A DNA stretch of 64,000 bases, taken from NCBI RefSeq assembly GCF_014636275.1, contig NZ_BMEB01000002.1, positions 1 through 64,000 of the forward strand. The letters run 5' to 3'. The position numbers and the translations under genes were made by a program. This document shows positions 33,514 through 43,096 of the stretch, piece by piece. A model generated the notes under the pieces. That model made no database searches. It worked only from the letters and a program-made list of their open reading frames with translations, and had not been told where the DNA came from. The stretch's first letter is position 1. Every line of letters starts with the position of its first letter. This stretch comes from Cellulomonas carbonis (GTDB taxonomy: Bacteria; Actinomycetota; Actinomycetes; Actinomycetales; Cellulomonadaceae).

Positions 33514-35568
33514 GTGCCCACCACCAGCGTCCGCCCCGGCCTGACCGCGCCCGCGGGCGTCGTCGTCGGCGGCGTGCTCGCGGTGGTCGCGGCGCTCGTC
33601 GGTGTCACCGTCTCGGGGGCCGCGGGCGCGACGGACCTGCTCGACCCGGGCGCCGTCGTGCGCTGGGGCTCGCCCGTCGTCACGGTGCTCGCCGAGCTGT
33701 CGGCCGCCGTGACGCTCGGCGCGCTGCTGCTCGCCGCCGCGGTCCTCCCGCGCGGGTCCGGGCGCCGCGCGTCCGACGGCAGGGCCTGGCCGAGTGCGAC
33801 CGCCGTCGCCGGGACCGCTGCGGGGGCGTGGACGCTGCTCGCCGTCGCCGACCTCGTGCTGACCTACGCGCGCGTCGCGGGCACGCGGCTCGACGCCGAG
33901 GGGTTCGGCCCGCAGCTCGGCCTCTTCGCGACGTCGATCTCGCTCGGCCGGACGCTTGCGGGCGTCGTCGCGTGCGCGGCCGTGGCGACGGTCCTCGCGC
34001 TGCTGGCGACCGGGCCGCGCAGCGCCGCCCTCGCGGCCGTCCCCGCGCTCACCGGGTTCGTCCTGTGGGCGCAGACCGGTCACGCGTCCGGGGACACGAA
34101 CCACGAGCTCGCCGTCGGGGCGATGGTGCTGCACCTCGTCGGCGCGGCGCTGTGGATCGGCGGCCTCGCGACGATCGCGCTCGTCGCCCACCGCCTCGGT
34201 GACGACCTCCGCGCGACGGTGAGCCGGTGGTCCCCCGTCGCGGCGTGGAGCCTCGCCGCCGTCGCCGGGTCGGGCCTGGTCAACTCGGCGCTGCGCACGG
34301 GCGGCCTCGACGACCTGTCCACGCCGTACGGCCGCCTGCTCGTCGCCAAGGTCGTGCTCACGGCCGGGCTCGCGCTGCTGGGCCTCGCGCACCGCCGCTC
34401 GGTGATTCCCCGGCTCGGGCCGACGGCGAGCGGTCGCGCCCCCGCGCTGTTCTGGCGGCTCGCGGCCGTCGAGCTCGCGCTCATGGGCGCCGTGTCCGGC
34501 GTGGCTGCTGCGCTCGGCAGCACCGAGCCGCCCGTCGAGCAGCAGCAGACCGGCGACCTCACGCCCGCGGAGATCGTGACCGGGCACCCGCTGCCCCCGT
34601 CACCGCGCCCCGACCTGTGGCTCACGTCGTTCCGCTGGGACGTCCTCCTCGCGGCAGGCTGCCTCGCCGCCGTCGTCGTCTACACGCGGTGGGCGCTGCG
34701 GCTGCGCGCGCGGGGCGACCGGTGGCCCGTGGCGCGCACGCTGAGCGCCGTCACCGGGCTCGTGCTGCTCGCGTGGGTCACGTCGGGCGGGCCCGCGGTC
34801 TACGGGCACGTGCTGTTCAGCGCGCACATGATCCAGCACATGATCATGGTGATGGTCGTCCCGATCTTCCTCGCGCTCTCCGCACCCGTCACGCTCGCTG
34901 CCCGCGCGCTGCCCGTGCGGCACGACGGGTCCCGGGGGCCGCGCGAGTGGCTGCTCGGCCTCGTCCACTCGCGCTGGGCGGGCTTCTGGGCCCACCCCGT
35001 CGTCGCGGCCGTGAACTTCGCCGGGTCGATGATCGCCTTCTACTACACGCCCGCGTTCGAGTACGCGCTGCGGTGGCAGGTCGGCCACCTGCTGATGGTC
35101 GCCCACTTCACGCTCGCCGGGTACCTGTTCGTCAACGCGCTCGTCGGGATCGACCCGGGCCCGGACCGGCCCGCGTTCCCGATCCGGCTGGTCCTGCTGT
35201 TCGGCACGATGGTGTTCCACGCGTTCTTCGGCGTCGCGCTCGTCACGCAGGAGTCGCTCCTCGTCCCCGAGTGGTTCGGCCTGCTCGGGCGGCCGTGGGG
35301 ACCGTCGGCGCTCGCGGACCAGCGCGACGGCGGCGCCATCGCCTGGGGGATCAGCGAGCTGCCGATGCTCGCGCTCGCGATCGGCATCGCTCTCGCCTGG
35401 ACCAAGGACGACGAGCGCACCGCGAAGCGCCTCGACCGGGCCGCGGACCGCGACGGCGACGCCGAGCTGGTCGCCTACAACGCCATGCTCGCGCGCATGG
35501 CGGGAGCCTCCCAGGACGGTTCACCCGAGCGGGCGACCGAGGTCCGCTCGCCGCGCGCACCCGGATGA
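33514..35568 (+). CDS. Fusion of CopD-like and CtaG-like membrane domains
   Basis: This is a 684-residue protein with about 15 membrane helices. The N-terminal half (to about residue 330) resembles CopD copper-resistance permeases (helix TGHASGDTNHELAVGAMVLH). The C-terminal half is a caa3_CtaG domain (YGHVLFSAHMIQHMIMVM, then GHLLMVAHFTLAGYLFVN, with conserved His). This fused form is common in actinobacteria and is linked to copper delivery for cytochrome oxidase or copper homeostasis. The start is a GTG at 33514. It stands alone, with no oxidase genes in the window. Confidence 0.9.
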   Translation: MPTTSVRPGLTAPAGVVVGGVLAVVAALVGVTVSGAAGATDLLDPGAVVRWGSPVVTVLAELSAAVTLGALLLAAAVLPRGSGRRASDGRAWPSATAVAGTAAGAWTLLAVADLVLTYARVAGTRLDAEGFGPQLGLFATSISLGRTLAGVVACAAVATVLALLATGPRSAALAAVPALTGFVLWAQTGHASGDTNHELAVGAMVLHLVGAALWIGGLATIALVAHRLGDDLRATVSRWSPVAAWSLAAVAGSGLVNSALRTGGLDDLSTPYGRLLVAKVVLTAGLALLGLAHRRSVIPRLGPTASGRAPALFWRLAAVELALMGAVSGVAAALGSTEPPVEQQQTGDLTPAEIVTGHPLPPSPRPDLWLTSFRWDVLLAAGCLAAVVVYTRWALRLRARGDRWPVARTLSAVTGLVLLAWVTSGGPAVYGHVLFSAHMIQHMIMVMVVPIFLALSAPVTLAARALPVRHDGSRGPREWLLGLVHSRWAGFWAHPVVAAVNFAGSMIAFYYTPAFEYALRWQVGHLLMVAHFTLAGYLFVNALVGIDPGPDRPAFPIRLVLLFGTMVFHAFFGVALVTQESLLVPEWFGLLGRPWGPSALADQRDGGAIAWGISELPMLALAIGIALAWTKDDERTAKRLDRAADRDGDAELVAYNAMLARMAGASQDGSPERATEVRSPRAPG

Positions 35569-35623
35569 CCTCGGACATGATCGTGGGGACGGACGCCATC
35601 GTCCGCGACAAGGAGGCACGGTC

Positions 35624-35848
35624 ATGGGAATCGGAAGTGGCATCTTCCTCATCGTCGTCGGCGCGATCCTCGCTTTCGCGATCGCCCCGGACACGTGGGA
35701 CGTCGTCAACCTCAACATCGTCGGCTACATCTGCATCGCGGCCGGCATCCTCGCCCTGGTCATGGGCCTGATCTACAACCAGCAGCGCTCGCACACGAGC
35801 CACCGCGTCGAGCGGTACGAGAACCGGACGCCCCCGCCGGCCGTCTGA
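35624..35848 (+). CDS. Small two-helix membrane protein (DUF6458-like)
   Basis: This is a 74-residue protein with two membrane helices (residues 4-23 and 33-54) around a short conserved AIAPDTWDVVNLNIVGY segment, and a polar tail rich in Arg/His/Tyr. This pattern matches a short family widespread in actinobacteria and annotated only as a DUF. AAGGAGG lies nine bases before the ATG. A strong hairpin terminator follows. The role is unknown. Confidence 0.8.
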   Translation: MGIGSGIFLIVVGAILAFAIAPDTWDVVNLNIVGYICIAAGILALVMGLIYNQQRSHTSHRVERYENRTPPPAV

Positions 35849-35868
35849 TCCCGACGCCCCCACGCACC

Positions 35869-35896
35869 GAAGGGCCGCCCCGTGGGGCGGCCCTTC
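35869..35896. terminator. Strong GC-rich hairpin terminator
   Basis: GAAGGGCCGCCCC and GGGGCGGCCCTTC pair perfectly (13 bp) across a 2-base GT centre, 21 bases after the stop at 35848. It probably works for both the plus-strand small gene and the convergent ABC permease gene ending at 35982. Confidence 0.85.
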
Positions 35897-35981
35897 GTGC
35901 TGTGCGGGCGGAGGTCGCGACCGGCACGGTCCGCCTCTCGGGCCGACGTCGCGCGTCGCCGTCGACGGGTCCCCGTGCGGC

Positions 35982-37664
35982 TCAGCCGACCGGCAGGTCG
36001 CGCCGGCGGAAACCGACGAACGCGAGCGCCCAGAGCCCGGCCGCGACCACCGCGAGGACCGGCAACGACCCGGCGCCGAGGTCCTCGACCGGGACCCGCG
36101 GCACCGCGGCGAACGGGTCGACGGCGGTGACCGCCGACGGCAGGTCCAGCAACGGCCCGAAGACCCCGGCCACGAACCCGAACGCGAGCAGCGCCCAGGG
36201 CAGCGGCGCCGCGGCGCGCGGGACCCACGCGTACAGGGCCGCCGTCAGGCCGAGGTACACCGCGAGCCCGGGCAGGTAGGCGACCGCGGCCTCGACGTGC
36301 GTCCCGAGACCCGGGTCGGTGATGCCGACCAGGGCCGCCCCGAGCCAGAGGGTGAGCGCCGTCGTCACCGCGAGGACCACCGTCCCGAGCGTCGCGACGC
36401 CGAGCTGCGCGCCCAGCCAGCGGCCGCGCGACACCGGCAGCGCGAGCATCGGCTCGAGCCGTCCCGCGGACTCCTCGGCCCGCGCCCGCAGCACCGCTGC
36501 GATCCCGTAGCCCGCAGCGAGCAGCATCCCGAACAGCACCATCACCGCGAGGAAGCCGCCGACGAGCTGCTCCCGCCCGCCGAACAGCTCGAGCACCTCG
36601 GGGCTCGTCGCCGCGACCTCCGTGAACATCTCCTCGACACCCTCGAGGTACGTGCCGCTCGCCGTCCACATGAGCCCCAGGCCCACCGTCCACCACAGGA
36701 GCGCGGTGCGCTGCTGCCGCCACGCGAGCGCGAACGGCGACCGGAGGGCGGGTGCGGCCTGCGCCCGCCCCGGACGCTGGGCCACCAGGCCGGCGCCGAG
36801 GTCGCGGCGCGACGCGAGCGCGACGCCGACGGCGAGGACCACCACGACGAGCACCACGTGCAGTGCGAGCGGCCACCACCGCAGGTCGACGAACGCGCGC
36901 ATCTGCTGCGCCCACCCGATCGGGGACGTCCACGACAGCCACGAGCCGTGCGTCGCCTGCATGTCGCCGAAGGCACGCGCCATGTAGACGACGCCGAGCA
37001 CCGCGAGACCGAGCCCCGTGGCGCCGCGCGCGTGCTCGGTGACCTGCGCGACGACGACGCCGACCGCGGCGAACACGACGCCGACGAGCGCCGTCGAGAG
37101 CCCGACCGCCAGCGAGTCCGGCGCCTCGAGTCCCCCGCCGATCATGACGCCGGTCGTGAGCAGCCCGATCAGCGCGTCGACGAGGACGACGGCGACGAAC
37201 GCCGCGGCCGCCTGCGCGTTCCGCCCGACGACGCCGGCGCGGACGAGCTCGGCGCGGCCGCTCTCCTCCTCCGCGCGGGTGTTCCGGACCACCTGCATGA
37301 CGTTGAGGATCGCGAGCGCGATCGCGACCCAGCCGATGATCTCGTTCGAGAGCATCGCGCCGATCGTGTAGTCGTCCAGGCCGTACCCTGGACCGGCCAT
37401 CATCGTGCTGACGGGCGTGCCCATGATCGCGGCGCGCGACTGGCGCTCGGCCGGCGTCGTGTACAGCGCCGACAGAGCGCCGACGAAGTACACGTACATG
37501 AGCGTGATCGACCCGACCCACACGGCGAGCCGGACGCGGTCGCGCCGCAGGACGAACCGCAGGAGGTGCGCCGTCCCGGTGAGGTCGACGCCGCTGCCGC
37601 GGGGCGCGCGGGCGGCGGCGTGCGGGCTCGTCGGGAGGGCGCTCGCGGCGACGGGCGCGGTCAC
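35982..37664 (-). CDS. ABC-2-type exporter permease, large (two-block)
   Basis: This is a 560-residue membrane protein with about twelve helices in two six-helix blocks joined by a cytoplasmic loop. It includes the [20 protein letters not shown] and [20 protein letters not shown] segments typical of actinobacterial polyketide/antibiotic exporter permeases (TetR-linked). The GTG start overlaps the ATPase stop (GTGA). It should pair with the ATPase at 37661..38620. The substrate is probably hydrophobic, such as an antibiotic or lipid, but this is by family analogy only. Confidence 0.88.
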   Translation of the reverse strand: MTAPVAASALPTSPHAAARAPRGSGVDLTGTAHLLRFVLRRDRVRLAVWVGSITLMYVYFVGALSALYTTPAERQSRAAIMGTPVSTMMAGPGYGLDDYTIGAMLSNEIIGWVAIALAILNVMQVVRNTRAEEESGRAELVRAGVVGRNAQAAAAFVAVVLVDALIGLLTTGVMIGGGLEAPDSLAVGLSTALVGVVFAAVGVVVAQVTEHARGATGLGLAVLGVVYMARAFGDMQATHGSWLSWTSPIGWAQQMRAFVDLRWWPLALHVVLVVVVLAVGVALASRRDLGAGLVAQRPGRAQAAPALRSPFALAWRQQRTALLWWTVGLGLMWTASGTYLEGVEEMFTEVAATSPEVLELFGGREQLVGGFLAVMVLFGMLLAAGYGIAAVLRARAEESAGRLEPMLALPVSRGRWLGAQLGVATLGTVVLAVTTALTLWLGAALVGITDPGLGTHVEAAVAYLPGLAVYLGLTAALYAWVPRAAAPLPWALLAFGFVAGVFGPLLDLPSAVTAVDPFAAVPRVPVEDLGAGSLPVLAVVAAGLWALAFVGFRRRDLPVG

Positions 37665-38620
37665 CGCGCACCTGCCGCGGCGCGGTCCGCCGAGGCGTCC
37701 GGCGCGTCGCCGTAGTGCCGCATGAAGAGCTCCTCGAGCGACGGCGGCGCGGCGGTGAAGCTGCGCACCCCGAGCTGCCCGAGCGCGGCGAGGACACCGC
37801 CGACGTGGTCGGCGTCGACGTCGAAGCGCACCCGCGTGCCCTGGCCGTTCGGCTGCGTCACGAGGTCGTGCACGCCCGGGAGGCGCGAGATCGCGGCGGG
37901 GTCGCCCGTCACGACGGTGTCGACGTTCGAGCGCGTGAGGTGACGCAGCTCCTCGAGCGTGCCCGACTCGACGGCGCGTCCTGCCCGGATGATCGTCACG
38001 GTGTCGCAGACCTTCTCGACCTCGTGGAGGATGTGGCTGCTCAGGAGGACCGAGCGGCCCTGCGCCTTGACCTCGCGCAGGTAGTCCGTGAAGACGGCCT
38101 CCATGAGCGGGTCGAGCCCCGACGTCGGCTCGTCCAGGACGAGCAGCTCGACGTCGGACGCGAACGCCGCCACGAGGGCGACCTTCTGCCGGTTGCCCTT
38201 GGAGTAGGTGCGGGTCTTCTTGGTCGGGTCGAGCTCGAACCGCTCGAGGAGCTCGGCCCGGCGGCGCGGGTCGGCCGGTCCGCGCAGGCGCGTGAGCAGG
38301 TCGATCACCTCGCCGCCGGTGAGGTTGGGCCACAGGCTCACGTCGCCCGGCACGTACGCGAGGCGGCGGTGCAGGGGGACGGCGTCGGCCCACGGGTCGC
38401 CGCCGAGCAGGCGAACGTCGCCGGCGTCGGCGCGCAGGAGGCCGAGGAGCACGCGGATGGTCGTGGACTTCCCGGCGCCGTTGGGGCCGAGGAAGCCGGC
38501 GACCTCGCCGACGCCGACGGTCAGGTCGAGGCCGTCGAGCGCGTTCACCGCGCCGAAGGACTTGTGCAGGTCGTGGATCTCGATCGCGGGCGCCGCGGCG
38601 CCCGGGGTGGTGCTGGTCAT
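37661..38620 (-). CDS. ABC exporter ATP-binding protein (DrrA/CcmA type)
   Basis: This is a 319-residue ATPase with Walker [10 protein letters not shown], signature region YSKGNRQK (a variant of LSGGQ usual in this subgroup), Walker [13 protein letters not shown] and an H-loop in [13 protein letters not shown]-terminal extension of about 90 residues contains a small alpha/beta regulatory domain. The ATG at 38620 is preceded by GGGGAACC. It is coupled to the downstream permease and lies 28 bases after the TetR gene stop in the same direction, forming a TetR-ATPase-permease operon. Confidence 0.93.
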   Translation of the reverse strand: MTSTTPGAAAPAIEIHDLHKSFGAVNALDGLDLTVGVGEVAGFLGPNGAGKSTTIRVLLGLLRADAGDVRLLGGDPWADAVPLHRRLAYVPGDVSLWPNLTGGEVIDLLTRLRGPADPRRRAELLERFELDPTKKTRTYSKGNRQKVALVAAFASDVELLVLDEPTSGLDPLMEAVFTDYLREVKAQGRSVLLSSHILHEVEKVCDTVTIIRAGRAVESGTLEELRHLTRSNVDTVVTGDPAAISRLPGVHDLVTQPNGQGTRVRFDVDADHVGGVLAALGQLGVRSFTAAPPSLEELFMRHYGDAPDASADRAAAGAR

Positions 38621-38648
38621 GGTTCCCCGCTTCGGGTGGAGGTGTGGG

Positions 38649-39329
38649 TCAGCTCGCGTCCTCGCGGGCGCCGGGCGGGTCGGAGACGTAGAGCAGGTAC
38701 TCGTCGAGCATCCGGCGGCTCGTGAGCATGCCCTCGGTGTAGAGCTCGAGGGCGGGCAGCGTGATCGCGTCGAAGTGCCGCCGCATCATGGCGGCGACGT
38801 CGGCCGGGTCGTCGGGCGGGTCGAGCGCCATCGACAGCAGGCCCGCGCCCAGCGCCGAGAGGACGAGGTAGCGCGCGCGGGCCTCCTCGTCGCGGCTCGG
38901 GACGATGACGCCCGCCGCGACGCCGTCGGCGAGGTAGGCGACCGCGTCCTCGACCATGTGGTCGACGAACGCCTTGGCGAGCGGGCCGCCGTGCTGGAGC
39001 GACCGCATGACGTAGGCGAAGACGGGGGCGTAGTGCTCCGCCGTCGCGAGGTACTCGAGGAACCGGTTGCCCGAGGCCTCGACGAGGCTCTCGCGCTTCG
39101 CGTGACGGATCTCCTGCAGCACGTGCGCGTCGCACGCCTCGCGGAGCCGCTCCTTGGTCCCGAAGTGGTGGATGACGAGCGCGGGGCTCACGCCGGCGTC
39201 GGCGGCAACGGTCCGCACGGAGGCGCCGAACCCGTCGCGGCCGAAGCGCAGGACGGCGACGTCGCGGATGCGCGCACGCGTGGTCAGGTCCTCGACGGAG
39301 GACTCGCGGGACCGCCCGGCTGAACGCAT
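38649..39329 (-). CDS. TetR-family regulator of the ABC exporter operon
   Basis: This is a 226-residue protein. The N-terminal TetR HTH is at about residues 12-60 ([20 protein letters not shown], then [20 protein letters not shown]), followed by a helical ligand-binding domain. The ATG at 39329 lies inside a 38-base imperfect palindrome, and a TATAGG sequence ends nine bases upstream. Translation is therefore probably leaderless and the operator would sit over the promoter. It heads the operon with the ATPase and permease and is the likely drug-responsive repressor of it. Confidence 0.9.
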   Translation of the reverse strand: MRSAGRSRESSVEDLTTRARIRDVAVLRFGRDGFGASVRTVAADAGVSPALVIHHFGTKERLREACDAHVLQEIRHAKRESLVEASGNRFLEYLATAEHYAPVFAYVMRSLQHGGPLAKAFVDHMVEDAVAYLADGVAAGVIVPSRDEEARARYLVLSALGAGLLSMALDPPDDPADVAAMMRRHFDAITLPALELYTEGMLTSRRMLDEYLLYVSDPPGAREDAS

Positions 39330-39356
39330 GTACAGCAACCTATACACGTGTTCAGC
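39319..39356. promoter_or_regulatory. Large imperfect palindrome over the tetR start, candidate operator
   Basis: Two 16-base arms match at 13 of 16 positions around a 6-base centre; the outer seven bases are GCTGAAC and GTTCAGC. The palindrome covers the tetR ATG and its probable -10 (TATAGG on the minus strand). This fits an autoregulatory TetR operator. Confidence 0.6.
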
Positions 39357-39496
39357 CGCCGGGCAAGGGTCGTCGGACCCCGCCTCGACCGGGACCTGCC
39401 CCGGGCGCCCCCGATCACCCTCACCCGGTCGCCGACGGCGCCCCCCGGCGGCGGCCGCCAGCCTGCTCGTCGCGACTTCGCGCATCCGCTGCCGAC

Positions 39497-39536
39497 TTCG
39501 CGTTCCCTGCACGCGAGCTCGTCGCAGGAACGCGAA
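39497..39536. repeat. Hairpin-forming inverted repeat
   Basis: TTCGCGTTCCCTGC and GCAGGAACGCGAA pair over 13 bases with one bulged C around a 13-base loop, in the gene-free stretch 39357-39692 upstream of tetR. The function is unknown; it is neither near a stop codon nor followed by a U tract. Confidence 0.5.
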
Positions 39537-39577
39537 CTCGGCGCTCCGGGCTGGGGCGGGGGGGCAGGGGGTGGAGC

Positions 39578-39651
39578 GGCGACGGTGCGTCCGGTCGACG
39601 ACGACGACGGGGACGGCGACGGTGCGTCCGGTCGACGACGACGACGGGGAC
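39578..39651. repeat. Two tandem 37-base repeats
   Basis: A 37-base unit beginning GGCGACGGTGCGTCCGG occurs twice head to tail (39578..39614 and 39615..39651), followed by the first nine bases of a third. The copies look identical, which points to a recent slippage duplication. It is not in a supported gene. Confidence 0.75.
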
Positions 39652-39692
39652 GGCGACGACGGGGCGTCGTGCCGATCCGGGCCGGACATGCA

Positions 39693-39752
39693 GAAGACCC
39701 GCTGCGCAGGGGGGCAAGCAGCGGGTCTTCTTGCTTGAATCTTACACGACGG
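39693..39752 (-). ncRNA. C-loop hairpin element, copy 1 (6C-RNA-like or terminator)
   Basis: GAAGACCCGCTGC (39693..39705) and GCAGCGGGTCTTC (39718..39730) form a 13-bp stem. On the minus strand its 12-base loop carries a run of six C. It lies 34 bases beyond the anti-sigma gene stop, so termination is one simple role. It shares stem core, C-run loop and a flanking GAAT-x-x-TTAC box with copies at 59603 and 60318. Confidence 0.55.
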
Positions 39753-39763
39753 AGCCGGTTCTC

Positions 39764-40519
39764 CTACACGTCCAGGATGCCCCGCACGATGCTGTCGCTC
39801 GAGTGGTTCGGGTCGCCGTCGAAGGGCTCGTCCGACACGTCGACGACCGGGTACTCGCCCAGGTCGAGGTCCGCCGGCAGCACGAACCGCCCCGTCCCGC
39901 CCTCGAGCACGCCGAGGCTCACGAGCTTCGTCACGTCGCGGTCGATCAGCCACACCTCCCGGAACCCGTCGGCGTCGCCGCCCTCGACCGTGAGGACCAG
40001 CTCGCGCGACCCGTCGTCGGCGACCTCGACGCGCGCCGAGCCCTCCGCCGACCACCCGGGCAGCGGGTCGAGCGCGGCCTCCGCGAGCACCGGGACCTGC
40101 ACGACGTCGTCGCGCCCGGTCCACCACGCACCACCCGCACCGCCGACGACGACGCCCGCGGCGGCGGCCGCGGCGAGCCACGGCGCACGGATCCCGCGGC
40201 GCGAGCGGCCACTCGACGACGCGCCGGACGCCCCTGCCACGCCGTCCACCGGCCCGGCGACGGCGCGACCCGACCCGGTCCCGTCGGGCTCGAGGGCCGG
40301 CGAGAGGCCCAGCTCGGACCGGATGCCCTCCCAGACCGCGGGCGGCGGCGCGACGAGCGCGTCCGCGGGCGTCACCGCCCGCGCGGTCAGGACGGCGCCG
40401 GACAGCGCCTCGACCTCGCCCGCGCAGACGGCGCAGGTGGCGAGGTGCTCGCGGGCGTCGTCGTCGGCGGGTTCACCGAGGGCGACGAGGGCGAGGAGCT
40501 CAGGCTCGACGTGCTGCAC
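39764..40519 (-). CDS. Anti-sigma factor (RskA-like, zinc-binding)
   Basis: This is a 251-residue protein. The N-terminal cytoplasmic ZAS motif is H25-x3-C29-x2-C32 (HLATCAVC). A Ser/Gly-rich linker leads to one membrane helix (about residues 113-133) and an extracytoplasmic RskA-type beta-rich domain ([18 protein letters not shown] onward, with [10 protein letters not shown]). It should hold the ECF sigma factor at the membrane and release it on regulated proteolysis. The GTG start overlaps the sigma gene by 20 bases, coupling their synthesis. Confidence 0.9.
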   Translation of the reverse strand: MQHVEPELLALVALGEPADDDAREHLATCAVCAGEVEALSGAVLTARAVTPADALVAPPPAVWEGIRSELGLSPALEPDGTGSGRAVAGPVDGVAGASGASSSGRSRRGIRAPWLAAAAAAGVVVGGAGGAWWTGRDDVVQVPVLAEAALDPLPGWSAEGSARVEVADDGSRELVLTVEGGDADGFREVWLIDRDVTKLVSLGVLEGGTGRFVLPADLDLGEYPVVDVSDEPFDGDPNHSSDSIVRGILDV

Positions 40520-41147
40520 CTTCCACCTCCAACCTGTCGCGGAGACGCACGAGGCTGCGTCTGATGTGGCTCTTGACGGTCCCGAGCGGCAGGGAGAGCC
40601 GCTGCGAGATCTGGTCGTGCGTGAGGTCCTCGTAGAACGCGAGGGCCATGATGGTCCGCTGCGGCTCGCCGAGCCGAGTGAGCTCGTCGGCGACCGTGAG
40701 GCGGTCGGCCACCGCGGCCGTCTCGGGCTCCGCCACCTCGGCGACGGTGGCCACCGCGGCCAGCTCGTCGCGTCGCTCGCGGGCGCGGCGCGCGTGGACG
40801 TCCGCGATCGCGTTGCGGGTGATGCCCGTGAGCCACGCCGCGAGGACCGCGCGCCCGGGGTCGTACCCGGACCGTCCCCGCCACGCGTTCACGAACACCT
40901 GCTGCGTCACGTCCTGGGCATCGGTCTCGTCCCGCAGGGACCTGAGCGCGAGCGTGTGGACGAACGACGACCAGCGCCGGTACGCCTCCGCGAGCCCGAG
41001 CTCGTCGCCCGCGGCGAACGCACGACCGACCTCCGCGTCGTCCCACGTGGCGGGGGCGCGGAGGAGCGGTACCGATGGCGTCGTCGTCAGCGCGACCCTC
41101 CTGGTGGGCGTGGGGCGGACGTCCACCGTCGCTGCCCCGGCGGTCAT
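40500..41147 (-). CDS. ECF sigma factor (SigK-like group)
   Basis: This is a 215-residue sigma-70 family protein. Region 2 is at about residues 45-120 ([49 protein letters not shown]) and region 4 at about 155-205 ([20 protein letters not shown]). It is placed in the SigK/SigL-like group because of its RskA partner. The ATG overlaps the sortase stop (ATGA). It is third in an operon after the DUF4397 and sortase genes and is probably autoregulated through the promoter near 42899..42926. Confidence 0.92.
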   Translation of the reverse strand: MTAGAATVDVRPTPTRRVALTTTPSVPLLRAPATWDDAEVGRAFAAGDELGLAEAYRRWSSFVHTLALRSLRDETDAQDVTQQVFVNAWRGRSGYDPGRAVLAAWLTGITRNAIADVHARRARERRDELAAVATVAEVAEPETAAVADRLTVADELTRLGEPQRTIMALAFYEDLTHDQISQRLSLPLGTVKSHIRRSLVRLRDRLEVEGAARRA

Positions 41148-41887
41148 GGCGACGGCTCGGCCGTGACGATGACGTTGTCGGAGTAGCTGCGGACGTCTCG
41201 ACGGAACGTACCACCGCAGGTCACGAGGACCAGGCGGTGCCCCCCGTCACGCACGAACACGTCCTCCCAGCCCACCTGCGGCTTGGGCGTCCGCTCGACC
41301 GAGGTGACCGTGTAGGTGCGCGTCGCACCGTCCGCGAGCGCGACCTCGACGACGTCGCCCGCCGCGAGGTCCTGGAGCCGCGCGAACGGCCCGAGCCCCT
41401 CCGAGGCGATCGAGTCGACGTGCGCGGCGACGACGGCGGTGCCCTCGGTGTCCGCGGGCGACGCGCCGAACCGGTACCAGCCGCCGACCTCGGCGAGCGG
41501 CGGGATCTCCATCTGGCCGTCCGCCTGGACCCCGACCGGCTCGACCGGGATCCGCACGTCGATGGCCGGGATGGTGAGCCCGGTCGGCTCGACGACCTGC
41601 TGCGCCTCGAGCGCCGACAGGTCGGCGCTGCGGACCGGCACGTCGGGGAGCGACCGGGCCGGCGTGGGGGTCGGGGCCGGCTCGGGCGCGACGGTCGTGG
41701 GGGCCGGCTCCGTGGGGACGGGCCCGGCCGCGTCGTCGTCGGCCGAGGCGCACGCCCCGATCGACAGGGCGACCACGAGGGCCAGCGCCGCCGCGGGCGT
41801 GAGCGTCGCCCGAGGGGGTCGGCGCCCGCCGGCGGGGGGACGGCCCGGGCGGGGCTCGGCCGGTCGAGCGTTGCGGCGCTGACCCAC
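41144..41887 (-). CDS. Class F-like sortase with lipoprotein-type N-terminus
   Basis: This is a 247-residue protein. An N-terminal basic stretch, a hydrophobic helix and a possible lipobox IGAC (Cys46) are followed by a Pro/Thr-rich linker. The sortase domain (about 95-247) carries catalytic His156 (VVAAHVDS), Cys224 (VLVTCGGTF) and Arg233 (RSYSDN). Class F sortases are monofunctional actinobacterial enzymes. The GTG at 41887 has GGAGG six bases upstream. The neighbouring DUF4397 protein lacks a clear LPxTG motif, so its substrate is uncertain. Confidence 0.88.
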   Translation of the reverse strand: MGQRRNARPAEPRPGRPPAGGRRPPRATLTPAAALALVVALSIGACASADDDAAGPVPTEPAPTTVAPEPAPTPTPARSLPDVPVRSADLSALEAQQVVEPTGLTIPAIDVRIPVEPVGVQADGQMEIPPLAEVGGWYRFGASPADTEGTAVVAAHVDSIASEGLGPFARLQDLAAGDVVEVALADGATRTYTVTSVERTPKPQVGWEDVFVRDGGHRLVLVTCGGTFRRDVRSYSDNVIVTAEPSP

Positions 41888-42030
41888 GGGAGCCTCCAGG
41901 AGGGGGGAAGGGGGATGCCGGGCCCGCCGACTGCTCGACGGGCCCGGCTGACTCCGCGGGAAGGGGTGGGCGGAGCCGGTGTACCAGGGGTGCGGGGCCG
42001 GGAAGGGGGACGTCCCCGCACCCCCGGGTC

Positions 42031-42846
42031 TCAGTCGCGCGCGCGGACCGGCTGGCGCCGGACGGCGAACGCGGTGGCGGCGAGGACGACGAGCGCACCC
42101 GTCAGCGCCCACGGGGCGAGCGACTGCTGCTGGTCCGCGAGGCCGAGCTCACCCGAGGGGACACCCGCCGGGGCCGAGTGCAGACCCTCGATGCTCTGCG
42201 TCGCGAGGGCGAGGTTGCCCGCCTCGAGGCTGCCCCACGCGTAGACGATCGTGTTGGTGCCCTCGGTCACGGGGACGTCGGCCGGGCCGACCACCGGCTC
42301 GGTGGTGCCCGCGGCCGCGACCGCGGCGGAGACCGTGCCGGCGGGGAGGTTCAGGACCTCCTCGTCGGGGTTCTCGAGGCCCGAGATGACGGGCGAGCCG
42401 CCGGCGAGGACGTCGACGGCGGGTGCCGCGGCGACGTGACGGACGGTCAGGCGGCCCTCGCCCGCGGCGGTGTTCGACGTGTCGTTCGTGAACAGGTTCG
42501 CCGTGGGGGCGCCGTCGGCGCCGAGGTGCGCGACCGCGGTGTAGCTCATGCCGGCCTCGAGGGGGAGGTCGATCGGGCCGAGGACCGGGGCGCTCGCGTC
42601 GGCCGCGTCGGGGGCGGTGAGGGCGACCGAGTAGGTGCCGGCCTCGAGGTCGAGCGGGCCGGCCAGGTCGCCGGGCTGGAAGTCGTCGAGCGTGAGCTCG
42701 CCGTTGACGTAGACGTCGACGGGCGTGTCGGGGATGCCGTGGAGCACGGACAGCGACGCGGTGTGGCCGTCGGCGAACGCGGGCGTGGCGCCCACGACGG
42801 CGAGTGCGAGACCGGCTGCGGCGCCGGCGGCGAGACGAGTGCGCAT
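42031..42846 (-). CDS. Secreted, membrane-anchored DUF4397 protein
   Basis: This is a 271-residue protein with a signal peptide (cut near residue 25, after PAFA). An extracellular region of two related beta-sandwich DUF4397 units follows (ASLSVLHGIPDTPVDVYVNG and RLTVRHVAAAPAVDVLAGG). A C-terminal membrane helix (about 242-262) ends in an Arg-rich tail (RRQPVRARD). This is the layout of a sortase substrate, but the expected LPxTG-like pentapeptide before the helix is not seen. It is first gene of the sigma-factor operon. Confidence 0.88.
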   Translation of the reverse strand: MRTRLAAGAAAGLALAVVGATPAFADGHTASLSVLHGIPDTPVDVYVNGELTLDDFQPGDLAGPLDLEAGTYSVALTAPDAADASAPVLGPIDLPLEAGMSYTAVAHLGADGAPTANLFTNDTSNTAAGEGRLTVRHVAAAPAVDVLAGGSPVISGLENPDEEVLNLPAGTVSAAVAAAGTTEPVVGPADVPVTEGTNTIVYAWGSLEAGNLALATQSIEGLHSAPAGVPSGELGLADQQQSLAPWALTGALVVLAATAFAVRRQPVRARD

Positions 42847-42898
42847 GGTTCCTCCTGGGGGTGGCCCTCGCGGGTCCGGGAACGTGCTGACACTCCCT

Positions 42899-42926
42899 CT
42901 ACCGCCGCGGGGCCCCGTCCGGATGC
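42899..42926 (-). promoter_or_regulatory. Candidate ECF (SigK-type) promoter
   Basis: On the minus strand GCATCC and CGGTAG are 16 bases apart, ending about 53 bases upstream of the DUF4397 start. The -35 is close to the CCATCC of mycobacterial SigK promoters. Autoregulation by the sigma factor of this operon would follow, but the match is short. Confidence 0.35.
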
Positions 42927-43096
42927 ACTCGGATTCAACTTTCTTTCGCGGGATCTCCGCCGGGCAGGCTCGCGACCTCCTGACCGGAAGCGCCGAGCAC
43001 GCGGACGACGACGCGCACGACGGCGGGCACGGCGCCCACGACGGCGGGCACGACGACGGGGCGGCACCCGACCGGCGCCGCCCCGTCGTCGTCGGC

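Noticed and set aside
39578-39651. CRISPR array
   Set aside because: There are only two head-to-tail copies without spacers and no cas genes; it is a tandem duplication.
42031-42846. LPxTG sorting signal in the DUF4397 protein
   Set aside because: The residues before the C-terminal helix (ELGLADQQQSLAPW) contain no LPxTG-like pentapeptide.
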